Part shown: positions 53,519 to 64,000 of the stretch, one piece after another | Layout: each line of letters begins with the position of its first letter | Position numbering within the stretch: the first letter of the stretch is position 1 | Source of the DNA: Pammene aurita | Lineage: Eukaryota > Arthropoda > Insecta > Lepidoptera > Tortricidae | Length of the DNA stretch: 64,000 bases | Reading direction: 5' to 3' | Assembly: GCA_947086415.1 (NCBI GenBank) | Contig: OX352293.1 | Location: forward strand, 4,409,515-4,473,514 | Program-made: the position numbers and the translations under genes | The notes under the pieces: generated by a model | What the model saw: the letters and a program-made list of their open reading frames with translations, nothing else | The model's database searches: none | Told to the model about the DNA's origin: nothing

Positions 53519-55128
53519 CCCAAGTAACACAGGAAGCATTATAACATATGAATAGTTAACTTATTTCGAACTTAAGGACCGTATAAACTCTTATATACGT
53601 TCACCGAGCAACTTGTCGCATTATATGATGCTTTGAGCCGTATAACGGTTGTATAATGGCATATCTAAATGCTTTTGTAAAGCCTTTAGCTTTAGTGTAG
53701 CAAGCCACAACGCAACTGTACAGCTTCCGACTGTTTAAAAGCACTTAAGTGCTTTAGGTTCTACAATAGCATTATATAATGCTTTAAGCTGTATAACGGT
53801 TGTATAATGCATGTATAAATGCTTTTTTAAAGCCTTTAGTTTTAGTGCAGCGAACCAAAATGCAACTGTATGCTGTACAGTTGCGTTTTGGTTTGCTACA
53901 CTAATGATTCGGTGTGGTTTAGTGCCTTAGGTTCTACAATAGCATAAATAAATGCTTGATGCTGTTTATGAGCATGAATATTAGCCATTATAATACCACG
54001 TAAATCCGGTATACAGCTTTCAGCTATTTTTAATGCCTTAGGGTGTACAATAGCATTTATAAGTAGGTAATACATTCCTAATGCAGTATAATAGCAATAA
54101 TATAAACCATTATAAAGCCAAGTAATTCATTATAAGGGGCTGTTCATAAATTACGTCATTTCAAATGGGGGGGGGGGTCTGGACATCGGATGATGGTAGC
54201 ATGACGTAGGAGGGGGGGCGGTCATTCCGAAGATCACATCATCAATGTGTAAAAAAAGGAATGAAAGTCGTGTTTCCATTAACTTTTAATGCTATAAAAT
54301 ATTATCTACTATATAGTTTTTTATTTTACAATTAATTATTCACGTGTAATGCTGCAGGCATAAATAAGGCATTTTTTAAGGGTCACTGAGCTACTATTGG
54401 ACTAAGAGCTAGCCACGTCAGATATGACACAATAATGAGAGCAACAAAACCCGTCTGGTAAGATTGCTATACTATTATTATTGCTAGATCCTGGCATCTG
54501 GCAGCTTTTAATGGGTGGAGGTCACAGTGACAGACTAGCAAAATGTTTTAATTGGAAAATAGTAATACGAAACTAGGTAAAAATTGCCGAAGTTGTCTCA
54601 GTTATAAAGGACAGGGCCTATATTTTAAGGGGCTCCCTGGCGCCAACGACCTTAGATCTGATTCCCTTAGTTTTCTTATGATTTATATAGCTTATCAGAT
54701 TATCAGTAACGGCTTTAGACAATATAGTTTCCTATATTTACTTCAATATTCATTATCTTCGAGATATTTGACATCAAATTCGAACCGGTTTATAAATTTT
54801 GTTTTAATTAGTTAAAAATTAAAATCTCTCTACAGTTTTTAGAGACATCAAAGAGGAACTCTAATATGTAGATTACGTATATGTAAGATTCTTTACAATA
54901 TTCGAATATCGATAAAAGTGTTTTTTTTACCATATTTTTAAAATATCATAAAAAAATAACAGCTCATTTATTTCAAGATCCGGCTCAACAGAAGGGAGAT
55001 AAAAGATTCAAAAACCGACAGTCGTTTGCCTTAGAATTCTATCTATAGTGAATATGTTGGAATATCGACTCAAAACCGGTCAAAAATCGATAAAAAAAGG
55101 TAAGACCAAAAAATATTGTGTATTATTA
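53519..55128. mobile_element. TIR element, copy B (truncated)
   Basis: Starts CCCAAGTAACACAGGAAGC and follows copy A without the inversion, hAT or the 13094 MITE. CCTTAGGG (54036-54043) is the empty hAT target and ATTATTAC (55121-55128) the empty MITE target. A 3'-deleted MITE begins at 54136. The right end is replaced by a foldback element at 55129. Non-coding; the ~87-codon frame at 54552 matches that of copy A and has no motif. Confidence 0.8.
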
Positions 55129-55604
55129 CAAAACAAATTATTAAACAAATTATTTTATTATTATTAATTATTATTTCCATTTTTATTTTTTATTTTTTTT
55201 AAATTAGTATTAAATTATTATTAGTGTCCACACTGTCCACCATTATGGTCTCACAGTCCTATGTCTAGCTTGCTCCTTAACCAAATGAATAACTGGATCC
55301 CAAGCTGGTGGTACCGAAAAACCATCCTCTCTGTTGAAATTTGGATATTTTTTAATCTCGATTGCCTCTCGCAACATCCGGGGAATGTATCGTTTCTCCT
55401 TGACGAGGACTTGCGGTTTGTCAAATTTAACTGAGTGGTTGGGTCTATCCATGACATGCTCACAGACTGCTGACCTTGGTCGACGGTGCTTTACATCGGC
55501 TAAATGTTCCTTTACCCGAGTAATACTAATTTAAAAAAAAATCAAAATAAAAATGGAAATAATAATTAATAATAATAAAATATTTTTTTAATAATTTGTT
55601 TTGT
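55129..55604. mobile_element. Foldback with 79-bp AT-rich arms around a Penelope fragment
   Basis: Left arm 55129-55207 (ACAAAACAAATTATTAAAC ... AAATTAG) and right arm 55526-55604 are near-perfect inverted repeats. The 318 bp between them hold only the endonuclease fragment below. Confidence 0.75.
55243..55525 (-). pseudogene. Penelope-like element GIY-YIG endonuclease fragment
   Basis: The minus-strand frame contains RVKEHLADVKHRRPRSAVCE, HSVKFDKPQVLVKEKRYIP and LREAIEIKKYPNFNREDGF, the second half of the GIY-YIG endonuclease of Penelope-like retroelements, including the catalytic-type Glu in REAIEI. The GIY-YIG start and the RT are missing. The end SVPPAWDPVI is the usual C-terminus. The open frame is cut by the inverted arms on both sides. 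Confidence 0.8.
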
Positions 55605-55670
55605 AATATAAAATAATTTGTTTTTATAAAGGCCCCTCCGGCATGTGCAAACACTAAATTTGTTTAATAT

Positions 55671-55901
55671 TTAATATGTGGGTAGGTTTGCATATTGTGA
55701 TAGTTTTTTGAACGGAGGTAATTGTACATTTTTCCTCAGTCGACCCGTTGACCACGAACGCTGTAAAGTGTTTGAAACGTCGGGATGTAATTTAAACTCA
55801 ATACACGCGATAAAATCCGTTTTTAATTGTTTTATTTCATGAATAACTATCGCGGCAACCGAAGACAACATAATGAATTCATTGATAAATTGGGTATGCA
55901 A
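55671..55901 (-). other. Possible Penelope-related or unassigned fragment
   Basis: The minus strand has ATCCCGACGTTTCAAACACT and GCGTTCGTGGTCAACGGGTC, wording I associate with the terminal region of Penelope-like elements of insects. The 76-codon frame has no domain. Weak, memory-based call. Confidence 0.35.
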
Positions 55902-56321
55902 TTATGAACCCGATGGTACAATGTACGAGGAAGAGTCAAGTTTAAAAATTACCCTAAAGCAGATGTAGTACTCGTACCATTAAGTGGCAACACTTTTTGA
56001 TTGACAATATTTTTTTATTTTTTTGCTAATTTCGTGCACTATTTGATGATATTTAGACGTAATTATACTTACAGATGAAAAGAAACGTTATCCTTCTGTA
56101 AACTAGATAATTCAGATCTTTTCTTACATGAAAACACCCAGCAATTTGGCATTTTAACCTCAGATCGTTCCGCGCTGACTTTCATTGAATGGCGTTTGAC
56201 GCGCGACAACTAGTTTTATGTAACTGCTATGACCAGTGCTCTTGTAGTTTTGGGAGAGGGGGACGCCTGACGATTACCACTCCATTACTTTATTTCTCTG
56301 AGCTCCTGGGTATTTTTAAGA

Positions 56322-59300
56322 GGAGGAGTGGCATGAAAGAGCCAGTTTTCTTTACGGAGCACATTGGTTCAGGGGCGAAATAAAGTCCGAAAATTACATA
56401 TTAAGTAAAGTCATTTATTTGACTTAAATCTAACAGTAGAATAGTTGTACAACCCTGTACTGAAAGGATTTTAATTTTGATGTATTATTTATTTGTAAAT
56501 AAATCATAAGAAATACGTAATGCTGAACACTTACGAATTATTCGTCAAAGAAGTTGTTTCTTTCAGGTTATATATTTCTAAAACTCTAGCTAAAATACCC
56601 AAAATATGATTTTTATTTCATGTGCCGTATATAAAGGTATTTTTATGATAGATAATATCAAAGATTTCATGTATTGGTTAGGGCATGGCTTGGATTAAAA
56701 TAACATGGTCATTATTTTGGCTACATTCAACTTTCAATTAGATATTACTTTTAAGCTACTCCTTTCTTTTCACCAAAAACTAGCACAAATGATACCTTAA
56801 TTATCCAAAATGATTATCTAATTGATTCTAGCTGCTACTACTTGCAATCTTTTGAGTAATGACGATTTAAGTAATGAGCTCATTGAGATGTAGGAAAAAT
56901 AATGACAGAGATAAACTAATTAATGAGGGTAGTTAATGAACAAATAACTTGATTTGGGTATAAAATGTGTACGGAGTTGTCTTTTTCTTCATTTACTATT
57001 ATCGTTTCGAGAAAGTAACATAGTTATTATTGATAGTCATGGCAAGTTTTAGCATTTCAAATGCAGAGTTAGTCGAAATTGCTATTTCAAGTGACCGGGA
57101 TGTGCATAAGTGTATTGAAAGCCTGAAGATTAAATATCCAAATGTATAAATGGTATTATATGCCAAATACAGTTCATAAAATATTGATGCATGGAAGTAA
57201 TATAATATCCGCTGCTGCTCTGCCCATTGGACTGCTAAGTGAAGAAGCCCAAGAAGCTCGGAATAAGGATTATAGTCGGTACAGATTGTGCCATTCCAGG
57301 AAATGCTCACGGGAATCTGCGAATGAAGACATAATAAACATGCTCTTGACATCTTCAGACCCTTTTATTAATAGCTTAAGGGCTAAACATAATAATAAAA
57401 AAATAGAAATAGACCATGAGGAAATAAAACAATTTATATAATTTTTGCAATCATTTATTGAGCAAATGGTAAACATACAGACAAATAAAACATATTTCGG
57501 TGGAACTAAGCAATAAATATAAATATAAAATGTCAGTCGGAGTGTGGAAGCGCAGCACCATCATCGAAGCCAAAGAGTTTTGCTACTGGCTTCCATTTAT
57601 GGCGGGTATCTCGGATGCACATGCTCGTCGCTAGAGGTAGTTATACGGGCCCTGAGCCAGCCTAAAACACTGGATGTTAATGATTGCACTGATTACTAAA
57701 CACTGATAATTTTGATAATAAGAGCAAAATAATAGTATACTTGAAAAAATCTGATTTGGTAAACAAGATTTGAAGTGTTGACTCGTCGCTAGGCAACCCT
57801 TTTTTTAAGTAATAATTAATAAAGTGTGTTTTTATATTCTAGAAATAATAACATTATATTTATTACACCTACTTTGATAATATTATGAACCTATCAAATT
57901 TATTTATTGATTATTTTGTATTTTATAGTATGTTTTATATGATTTTAATACGAATCATAATTTTTTTTAATGTTTGTTTCATTTTTTTATTCATTTTACC
58001 TATTTATATTGATAAAACCACATTTCATAAATGTTAAAACGCCCACCTTTCATAAAAATAATTAATTCCGCCCTCCCATACAACCTGAACCACTGTGCGG
58101 AGGAAAAATTACTACTTACAATGAAAAAAATGCATTTTTTTTGCAAATTATTCATTATTTACGTGAGTATGTAATTTCGTACAAAAAAATCTTAAACAAT
58201 ATATAAAAATCAACGAAATATGCATTTCAAAAAAATGTGTCATTTGGCTCTTTCATCACAATTCGGTATTGAAAGAGCTGCTACAATTTTTGAAAGAGCC
58301 GGTTCGTATTACAACGCGTAATTATGAAAATTATTACAAAATAATAATAAATGCGGCATAAAAAAAATCTCAAATACAATTCTAACAATTTTTTTTTAAT
58401 AATTTTTAAGACAACTTTAATTATATCAATTATTTTAAGTAATCCTTACAAACGCTTTAATCTTAACATATTAATCAGTCATAGGTACTACATATACCTG
58501 CTATATAACCTAACATATTTTTTTATTAATAACAGTCTCTAAAATAAATCAATTGAAAAAAAATTCATCTATCAAAACCAACATCATTAAATCTTCAAGT
58601 ACTTTAAAAATAATATTGCTAACTTTGAACTTAAATATCTATCTATTCATTAAATATAAAAATCAGACTGTTAGGAACCTGGAATATATAACATTGTTTT
58701 CTCAAAATTAGACCATTTCTTACAAAAAAAATCAATTATCCCTTAGTCAAGTTTTATTTATAGACTGACATTTTTCTAAAACTTCACCGACTGCCTCCTC
58801 AATTACCGATTTTTCGGGTCGTTTTCGTTTTTTTGGACTAGCGTTCGCCATAATGCAATATCTGAAGCAAATAATGTAATAATAAAAAAAAAATTGCGTA
58901 TAATGTTTAATTTTGTTTTATTTACAAAAATCAATTTCAAGGTTATGAAAAAGCCAGTTATGAAAGAGCCGGCTTTTTCAATGCCCATTCATCTGGCTCT
59001 TTCACGACTTGTGCCCCTAAAAAATATAACCTTCAAAATAACAACAATATCAAACCTTTTGCAGCTTAGTTTTTATGAAGGTGCATGGCCAAATACATAC
59101 ACAAACTAAATCTATAATCCATTGGCCTATAATTGTTAACAATAAAATACCAAAAAACAACTTAAATGAAGCAAAAATCTTACTTTTGAGTGCCAAAAAC
59201 TTTGACTCGATGTACCGGTGTCTGTTGGTTTCGGTGAACTGTCAAATGTTTGTGGGTGACGGGATATCAGTGTTGCCACCTAAAAATAATATTGCCAACC

Positions 59301-59372
59301 AAATCTGTTCTAAAACTACCAAAATAATGCAAGTGGCTCTTTAAAAACCTGGCTCTTTCATGGCACTCCTCC
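56322..59372. mobile_element. 3.05-kb TIR element rich in TGAAAGAGCC motifs
   Basis: The left end GGAGGAGTGGCATGAAAGAG continues to CCAG and is inverted at 59349-59372 with one mismatch. TGAAAGAGCC or its inverse occurs at 56334, 58246, 58291, 58961, 58995 and 59351, with variants at 58270 and 59335, probably transposase-binding sites. A transposase remnant lies at 57142. No target duplication was clear. Confidence 0.75.
57142..57441 (+). pseudogene. Transposase remnant (C-terminal 'SEEAQEARNKD' family)
   Basis: A 99-codon frame with MPNTVHKILMHGSNII, PIGLLSEEAQEARNKDYSR, CSRESANEDI and SSDPFINSLR. I recognise this as the C-terminal part of a widespread uncharacterised arthropod and cnidarian transposon protein. 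A TAA just before 57142 and coding-like sequence further upstream show it is cut off from its N-terminal domains. It lies inside the TIR element, whose transposase it probably was. AATAAA signals follow at about 57486. Confidence 0.6.
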
Positions 59373-60284
59373 CCTATTCGTTTTAATTCGAATCTATACG
59401 CAAGGTATGCAAAAAGTAGAGATTAATACAGTTAAATCTTGCTTATTTATACTGCGCCCCGGAGATTCTCGAGGCGGGATTATAATAATCACTCAACATG
59501 CCCGCTGGTGATAAGCGGATGAGCGGCGTCCCTCCAGACCCTTTCAGCGTGACTGTAGGTATAGAACGCAAGATGTTACTTGTGGGCTACTATTATTTTA
59601 TTAAGGTATATTTACCTTTAAATCATGACACAATTAATAGGGTTTGTTCGGAAAGAGAAGTGTCGTTGTTTATATGGGAGCTCATACATTCTACGATACT
59701 TCTCTTTCCGGGCAGGATATACTTGGATAAGTCGTAATATTCTACATGACGCCCGAAAAAAAATCGTAGTACTTCGACGCGCAGAGCATAAATATTTATG
59801 CTCATAGGTCTTATGTCCATATATTTTGTGCCACGATTTCACATTGACAAAATATCGAAACTTCCGGTAAATAGATGGAGCTGCGGCACCTTAATAAGAA
59901 TTGACCTATAGGTACTTACCTGTGTGAGACTCTTATCCACGAAGTAGGTACCCCATAAAATAGGTAGTTAAAATAAAACGGATCTCCAGTTTCAAGAGCA
60001 ATTTACAAAAACAATGCTTCATTTAAAAAAATATATATAATGAGTTTAGCAATGGATTGTTCACCGGAAACCGGAGATTTTTACAAAAGCCTCACTAACG
60101 AGGTTCAAATATTAAAAACATTTTCTTTACTAAAATTTTCCAAGATATTTGCCAAAGTTTAACCAGGCAGCTAAATAATTGTGTTTTCACTTCTCATGCT
60201 CAAAAACATTTCGACGCATACTGCCAGAAACGCAAATTATCCGAAACGCACATTGCCATACTTTCATTCGTGAAGTATCTTATA
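59373..60284. other. No gene; hairpin-rich stretch
   Basis: CGGAAAGAGAAGTGTCG (59649) pairs with CGATACTTCTCTTTCCG (ending 59721), and GAGCATAAATATTTATGCTC (59786-59805) is a perfect 20-base palindrome. From about 60210 diverged ACGCAAATTA units lead into the array. Confidence 0.55.
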
Positions 60285-60487
60285 CGCAAAAGACCAGATA
60301 CGCAAATTACCTGAATATTTTACGCAAAAGACCAGATACGCAAATTACCTGAATATTTTTCGCAAAAGACCAGATACGCAAATTACCTGAATATTTTTCG
60401 CAAAAGACCAGATACGCAAATTACCTGAATATTTTTCGCAAAAGACCAGATACGCAAATTACCTGAATATTTTTCGGAAAAGACCAG
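60285..60487 (+). repeat. 38-bp tandem array, five full units plus a partial
   Basis: The unit is CGCAAAAGACCAGATACGCA followed by AATTACCTGAATATTTTT. Units start at 60285, 60323, 60361, 60399 and 60437 and are nearly identical. The last partial unit is interrupted by an RTE tail. Confidence 0.9.
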
Positions 60488-60715
60488 TGTCGGCGTGGCA
60501 CTACCCCATCGCATCCCGTGGGTGTTGTAAGAGGCGACTAAGGGACTGTAGACCGGTGGGTGGGCAGCAGCACACTCCGCGTAATCAAACCCATCTTATT
60601 GCGATCGCAAACCCGCCTGCCAAGCGTGGCGATTATGGCAATTACCCCCTAGTATTCTAAGGGAGGCTTATGTACAGCAGTGGACGTCATATGGCTGTTG
60701 ATGATGATACGTTAT
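60488..60715 (+). mobile_element. RTE-type LINE 3' end
   Basis: TGTCGGCGTGGCACTACC, CCGTGGGTGTTGTAAGAGGC, CAGCAGTGGACGTCATATGG and a GATGATGATAC tail are the usual 3' end of RTE LINEs in Lepidoptera. Only about 230 bp are present (severe 5' truncation). Confidence 0.75.
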
Positions 60716-62061
60716 TTAGGAAACTATCAAAGTTGTGTCGTCTGCCATGCCACGCACTTGATCGAGTTTTTAACCTACGTTCAACTAAAACTACAATAAA
60801 ACATTACTTGGTAGTCATTAGACATTTCGATATATTTTTGGCCCACTTTTAGGACCCAATACAATATAAAATAGTAGGTACTACTCAACATAAACATAAC
60901 TAGCAACTTAAAAAACATTATTACCATATAGTGTGGGAAATCTACCGGGTCGTTGTATGGAGACCTCGCATTAATTCCTCAGTCGATAATTGTTTTGCTG
61001 GGATGTAGTTCATAACAAACACAAAAAACTATTTTTCCAAAAAAAAACTTATGTCAGTTTTGGTATTTTTACCAAAATGTACAAAAACCTTAATAGATTG
61101 TACTGCAATTTTCCTCAGGGTTTTTTTTTTCACCAAACAAATTATTTTGATTCCTGACAGATACTGTCAAAAGTTCAAAAAAATATTCCAACTAAAACTG
61201 TCATTTTTATTCAAAAATAATTGGTTACACTCGTCATTATGTTTGGAAAATTTCTCAGTCAAGTTTGTAACAGTGGGTGTTATGATAATCTTATTTTAGC
61301 ATAATATTCACGAATTATCAAAAAAAAAACCTCAAAGAAAAATTGTTATTACAGTATATTTAATATACTTCATGGAAAATTGCTCAGCCCAGTTTTGTTT
61401 TTTATTCATGTTAAGTAGTCAATCAAACAGCCAAAACTAAAATTTCCAAAAAATAATCCACATACAATATGTCAAATATTGAAATTTTAAATTTGTCTAG
61501 CCTTTTAAAGCGAGTGAACATGCAGTAATATGTCGTCGTGCGTCAGTTATTGAGTCCAGTTTAGCATGCGCAACTACGACTCAGCTATGCTTGAGTCATA
61601 GTGAAAAAAGTGGAGTAAGTTACTTCAATTATAGAATTTTCTATTTTGATATTTGTATTTAACTCGTATCATTATAATTTTAATAAATATTGTGATGGCG
61701 TATTATTAAGTAACCATTTTAGTATTTAATTGAAGCACCAGAGTATCATTACCTTACTAAATAGAACACCATCACCACTGCTCGCCGACAGATCACGCTT
61801 GTAGTGTCATAATCATAATGCACACAATCCGCATCACCGCGCAGCCGCACTCACCGATACAACTACGCTTCGACACTAGTCAAGCCGCCTACCGACAGAT
61901 GGCGCAGAGATTAAGGTGGATGCCAGTAACGTTTGTTCAACGCAGAAACATGACCCTCGGCGCCTTGCCGAGGAATATTTGAGAATCACGATAAGGTCTA
62001 AAGGCACGCATGCTATATACCTCAACCAAGTTTCAGCATTTTAGTGTTGTGACACTAACCC
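60716..62061. other. No gene recognised
   Basis: AT-rich to 61760, then a short CpG-richer patch at 61770-61920 with GACAGATGGCGCAGAG. No frame of note. Confidence 0.45.
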
Positions 62062-62104
62062 ACTAGGCCAGTAATATATCCTTACGACAAATTACTGGCC
62101 TAGT
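62062..62104. repeat. Perfect 14-bp stem hairpin
   Basis: ACTAGGCCAGTAAT (62062-62075) and its exact inverse (62091-62104). Confidence 0.8.
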
Positions 62105-62449
62105 ACTCATCTACCTAGCTGGGTAATACTCGACAAGTAAGCACTAGAGAGACGACAGAGTACATGTAAATCTCTAAAACAATAAATTTTATCAGCTACA
62201 CGCGACTCCTTGTCTTCGCCCCCACCACCCCGTTCTACAACTATAGATTTCTTCATAATGGATATATCAAGGTATATGCGAAACAGCGCATTTGCCAGAT
62301 GACTTATGTAGACTCTTGATTTCCCCCAATTTTAAAATATTTATTTAACATAATTTGTATTTATAAATGACTCTTAACTAAGATGTATTTTAATGTCATG
62401 AACATTTACTAAATGTAATTATATAATATTAAAGTATTGTCTGTTCTAT

Positions 62450-62812
62450 TGTCTATTTCACCTGTGACAACTGTATGTTTTTCTCTGTGTGATATTACTT
62501 AATTGTTTTTTTTTTGTTATAAGTAAACTGAAATAGATGTCATATGCTTCAGAAAAAATGACCAAATCCTCCGGTGTCCGAGGCCAGCCGGCAGCACTAT
62601 CTCTCTTGTTTATTTTGTTGTTTTAAATGATTTCTATCATATAACATATATTTCAGTTTACTTATAACAAAGAAACAATAGATTAAATAGGTAGAAACTT
62701 AAATAAACTATGTAAATAACCTAAAATTAACTTACTTAAAAATACTAAAAACTAAAAATTAAATATTACACACAGAGAAAAAAAAATACAGTTATCACAG
62801 GTGAAATAGACA
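62450..62812. mobile_element. Foldback element containing the 62529 repeat
   Basis: The left arm 62450-62539 (TGTCTATTTCACCTGTGAC ... ACTGAAAT) is inverted at 62650-62812; the right arm has about 80 bp extra in the middle. The loop starts with the ATGTCATATGCTTCAG sequence shared with the 217-374 insertion. Confidence 0.75.
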
Positions 62813-63262
62813 TAGACATACATTAATATTGTATAAACCACCACCATTTTTTTCCCGTGAAAAAAAATATTTCCTTAGTTTTTCTTAAATATGAAAAACT
62901 GGAAAAAAAATGGTTTTGTATAGAGGGTTGACCGGTCGAAACATCTACACAACACGCATGCATGTTAAAAAAATTGCTCTGGCAGCATAGCTCACAAAGC
63001 TAGACTATTGATATTTAATTCACTACCATTGGTGAAATGCCGTTGGAACTATTTGATTGAGGTGTGGTGTTTCGCAGCAAAACAATTCTTTAAAAAAATG
63101 TAGTCGTCGCAAACTAAATAAAAGTACAACCCTATACACAGTTGGTAAACTAATCGCGATTTATGTCGCTGTTTGGAGGCAACAGATTTCAAGGGAAAGT
63201 CAAAGTTTGTCCTTAATCCAATTTTTCTATTTGTTACAGCAATGTTCAGGGATTGTTAAAAT

Positions 63263-63325
63263 TGTGTGATGTACGGAACTATCAGGGTGCGAGTCCGACT
63301 CGCACTTGGCCGGTTTTTTTTATAA
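63263..63325. repeat. Tail of the Lepidoptera (TCTG)n repeat family
   Basis: GTGCGAGTCCGACTCGCACT followed by TGGCCGG and a T run, as at 48380-48415. The head and microsatellite are missing. Confidence 0.7.
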
Positions 63326-64000
63326 TTACAACATTTCATCATCAGTTCCCTTAGCGTTTGTCTCGGCTTTTACCACGGGTCAATTGAGCATAGACTACTA
63401 AAATCATAACCCTTCCTTTTATCTTCGCCGTAGTCAAAAGTGAAATGTATTACAACTGGCGTACTTTTTTATTTACTCTGTGACTAGGCGTTTAGCACCA
63501 CTGCGAATTATATCAAATCAAGATAAAATTGCTAACAGTATGGGTGTATTCATGTAGTGTTAATATATATTTTAGTAACGTGCAAAACCATAAATGTAAA
63601 CTGTTTGTTTGAGTTTATTAAAGAGGATCATTAAAAGAGTGTATAGGAAGTCACAGGCTTTGAGCGAAAGTAGTTAGAGCAACTTTGTTTAGTCAAAGTG
63701 CTTACACACGCTGCGCATCATCTCGCGAGGCATCCCCGCTCCCGCGTCTCGCGTCCCGCACGTGCGTATTCCACTAACGAGTGAAATAATAGAAATCTTT
63801 ATTTGTCACATGATTTAACTTTTTAATACGCAGCATATTTTTTTTTATTTTTTTACAGTCGAGAGAAAAGTCTTAAAGTAAATATAATTTTAAAAAAATA
63901 TTGACGGAGCAATATTCTACTGCGAGTAATAAGCAAATTTTTATACTGAAAAAGTTTGATAATAAAATTTTTGGAAATTGTTTGTCTTAAGTAGAAAACG
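63326..64000. other. No gene recognised
   Basis: A CpG-rich patch at 63705-63770 (CTCGCGAGGCATCCCC, CGCGTCTCGCGTCCCGC) stands out from AT-rich surroundings and could be a promoter or element end. No frame of note. Confidence 0.4.

Noticed and set aside
60285..60487. Possible CRISPR array
   Set aside because: The 38-bp units are head-to-tail with no variable spacers, in a eukaryotic context.

Overview
The window looks like a transposon-dense, gene-poor stretch of a moth or butterfly (Lepidoptera) genome. The evidence is the AT-rich background, repeats I recognise as typical of Lepidoptera (a (TCTG)n-bearing family whose tail reads CGCACTTGGCCGG, RTE-type LINE 3' ends with a GATGATGAT tail, AGATGGCGC-bearing fragments) and spliced, TATA/TCAGT-type arthropod promoters. 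I found no intact host gene, tRNA, rRNA or CRISPR array. Almost everything legible is a mobile element, often one inserted into another. Density and nesting would suit a W chromosome or other heterochromatin, but that is an inference.

0-2.7 kb: remnant of a Polinton/adintovirus-like DNA element, with a capsid-type gene, an adenain-type cysteine protease and a convergent two-exon gene with its own promoter. Each carries one visible lesion. 3.3-5.3 kb: a 5'-truncated Jockey/CR1-type LINE between duplicated flanks. 5.97-8.7 kb: a decayed Ty3/gypsy element whose 3' end carries a 99-aa membrane protein with a myristoylation signal. 8.95-14.9 kb: a rearranged TIR element (copy A) with hAT and MITE insertions and a large inverted duplication; a simpler copy (B) lies at 53.5-55.1 kb.

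16-33 kb: a repeat copy that preserves an empty insertion site, LINE tails, an RTE LINE fused to a MULE transposase fragment, a 0.56-kb tandem duplication with a CpG-rich core, and a decayed DNA transposon with promoter, first exon and transposase remnant (30.2-32.7 kb).

34.26-41.37 kb: a complete, young LTR retrotransposon with 1.64-kb LTRs, TCCT target duplication, PBS and PPT but no gag-pol, inserted in a 15-bp proline-type minisatellite. 42.80-51.65 kb: a young 412/mdg1-like Ty3/gypsy element on the minus strand with 143-bp LTRs, ATAC target duplication, a PBS of tRNA-Arg type, gag, protease, RT-RNase H-integrase, and again a ~100-aa myristoylation-signal membrane protein, here upstream of gag. 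A 2.83-kb hAT with AACAGCGT duplication splits its pol, and contains a further TIR element that contains a Lepidoptera repeat.

52-64 kb: palindromic MITEs, element copy B, a foldback carrying a Penelope-like endonuclease fragment, a 3.05-kb TIR element full of TGAAAGAGCC motifs with a transposase remnant, a 38-bp tandem array, an RTE tail and a foldback sharing sequence with the insertion in the capsid gene at the other end of the window.

Most notable: two only distantly related Ty3/gypsy elements carry small membrane proteins of the same length and layout at opposite ends of their genomes; a Polinton-like gene block with a spliced convergent gene; and several internal empty sites that let the insertion order be read from this window alone.
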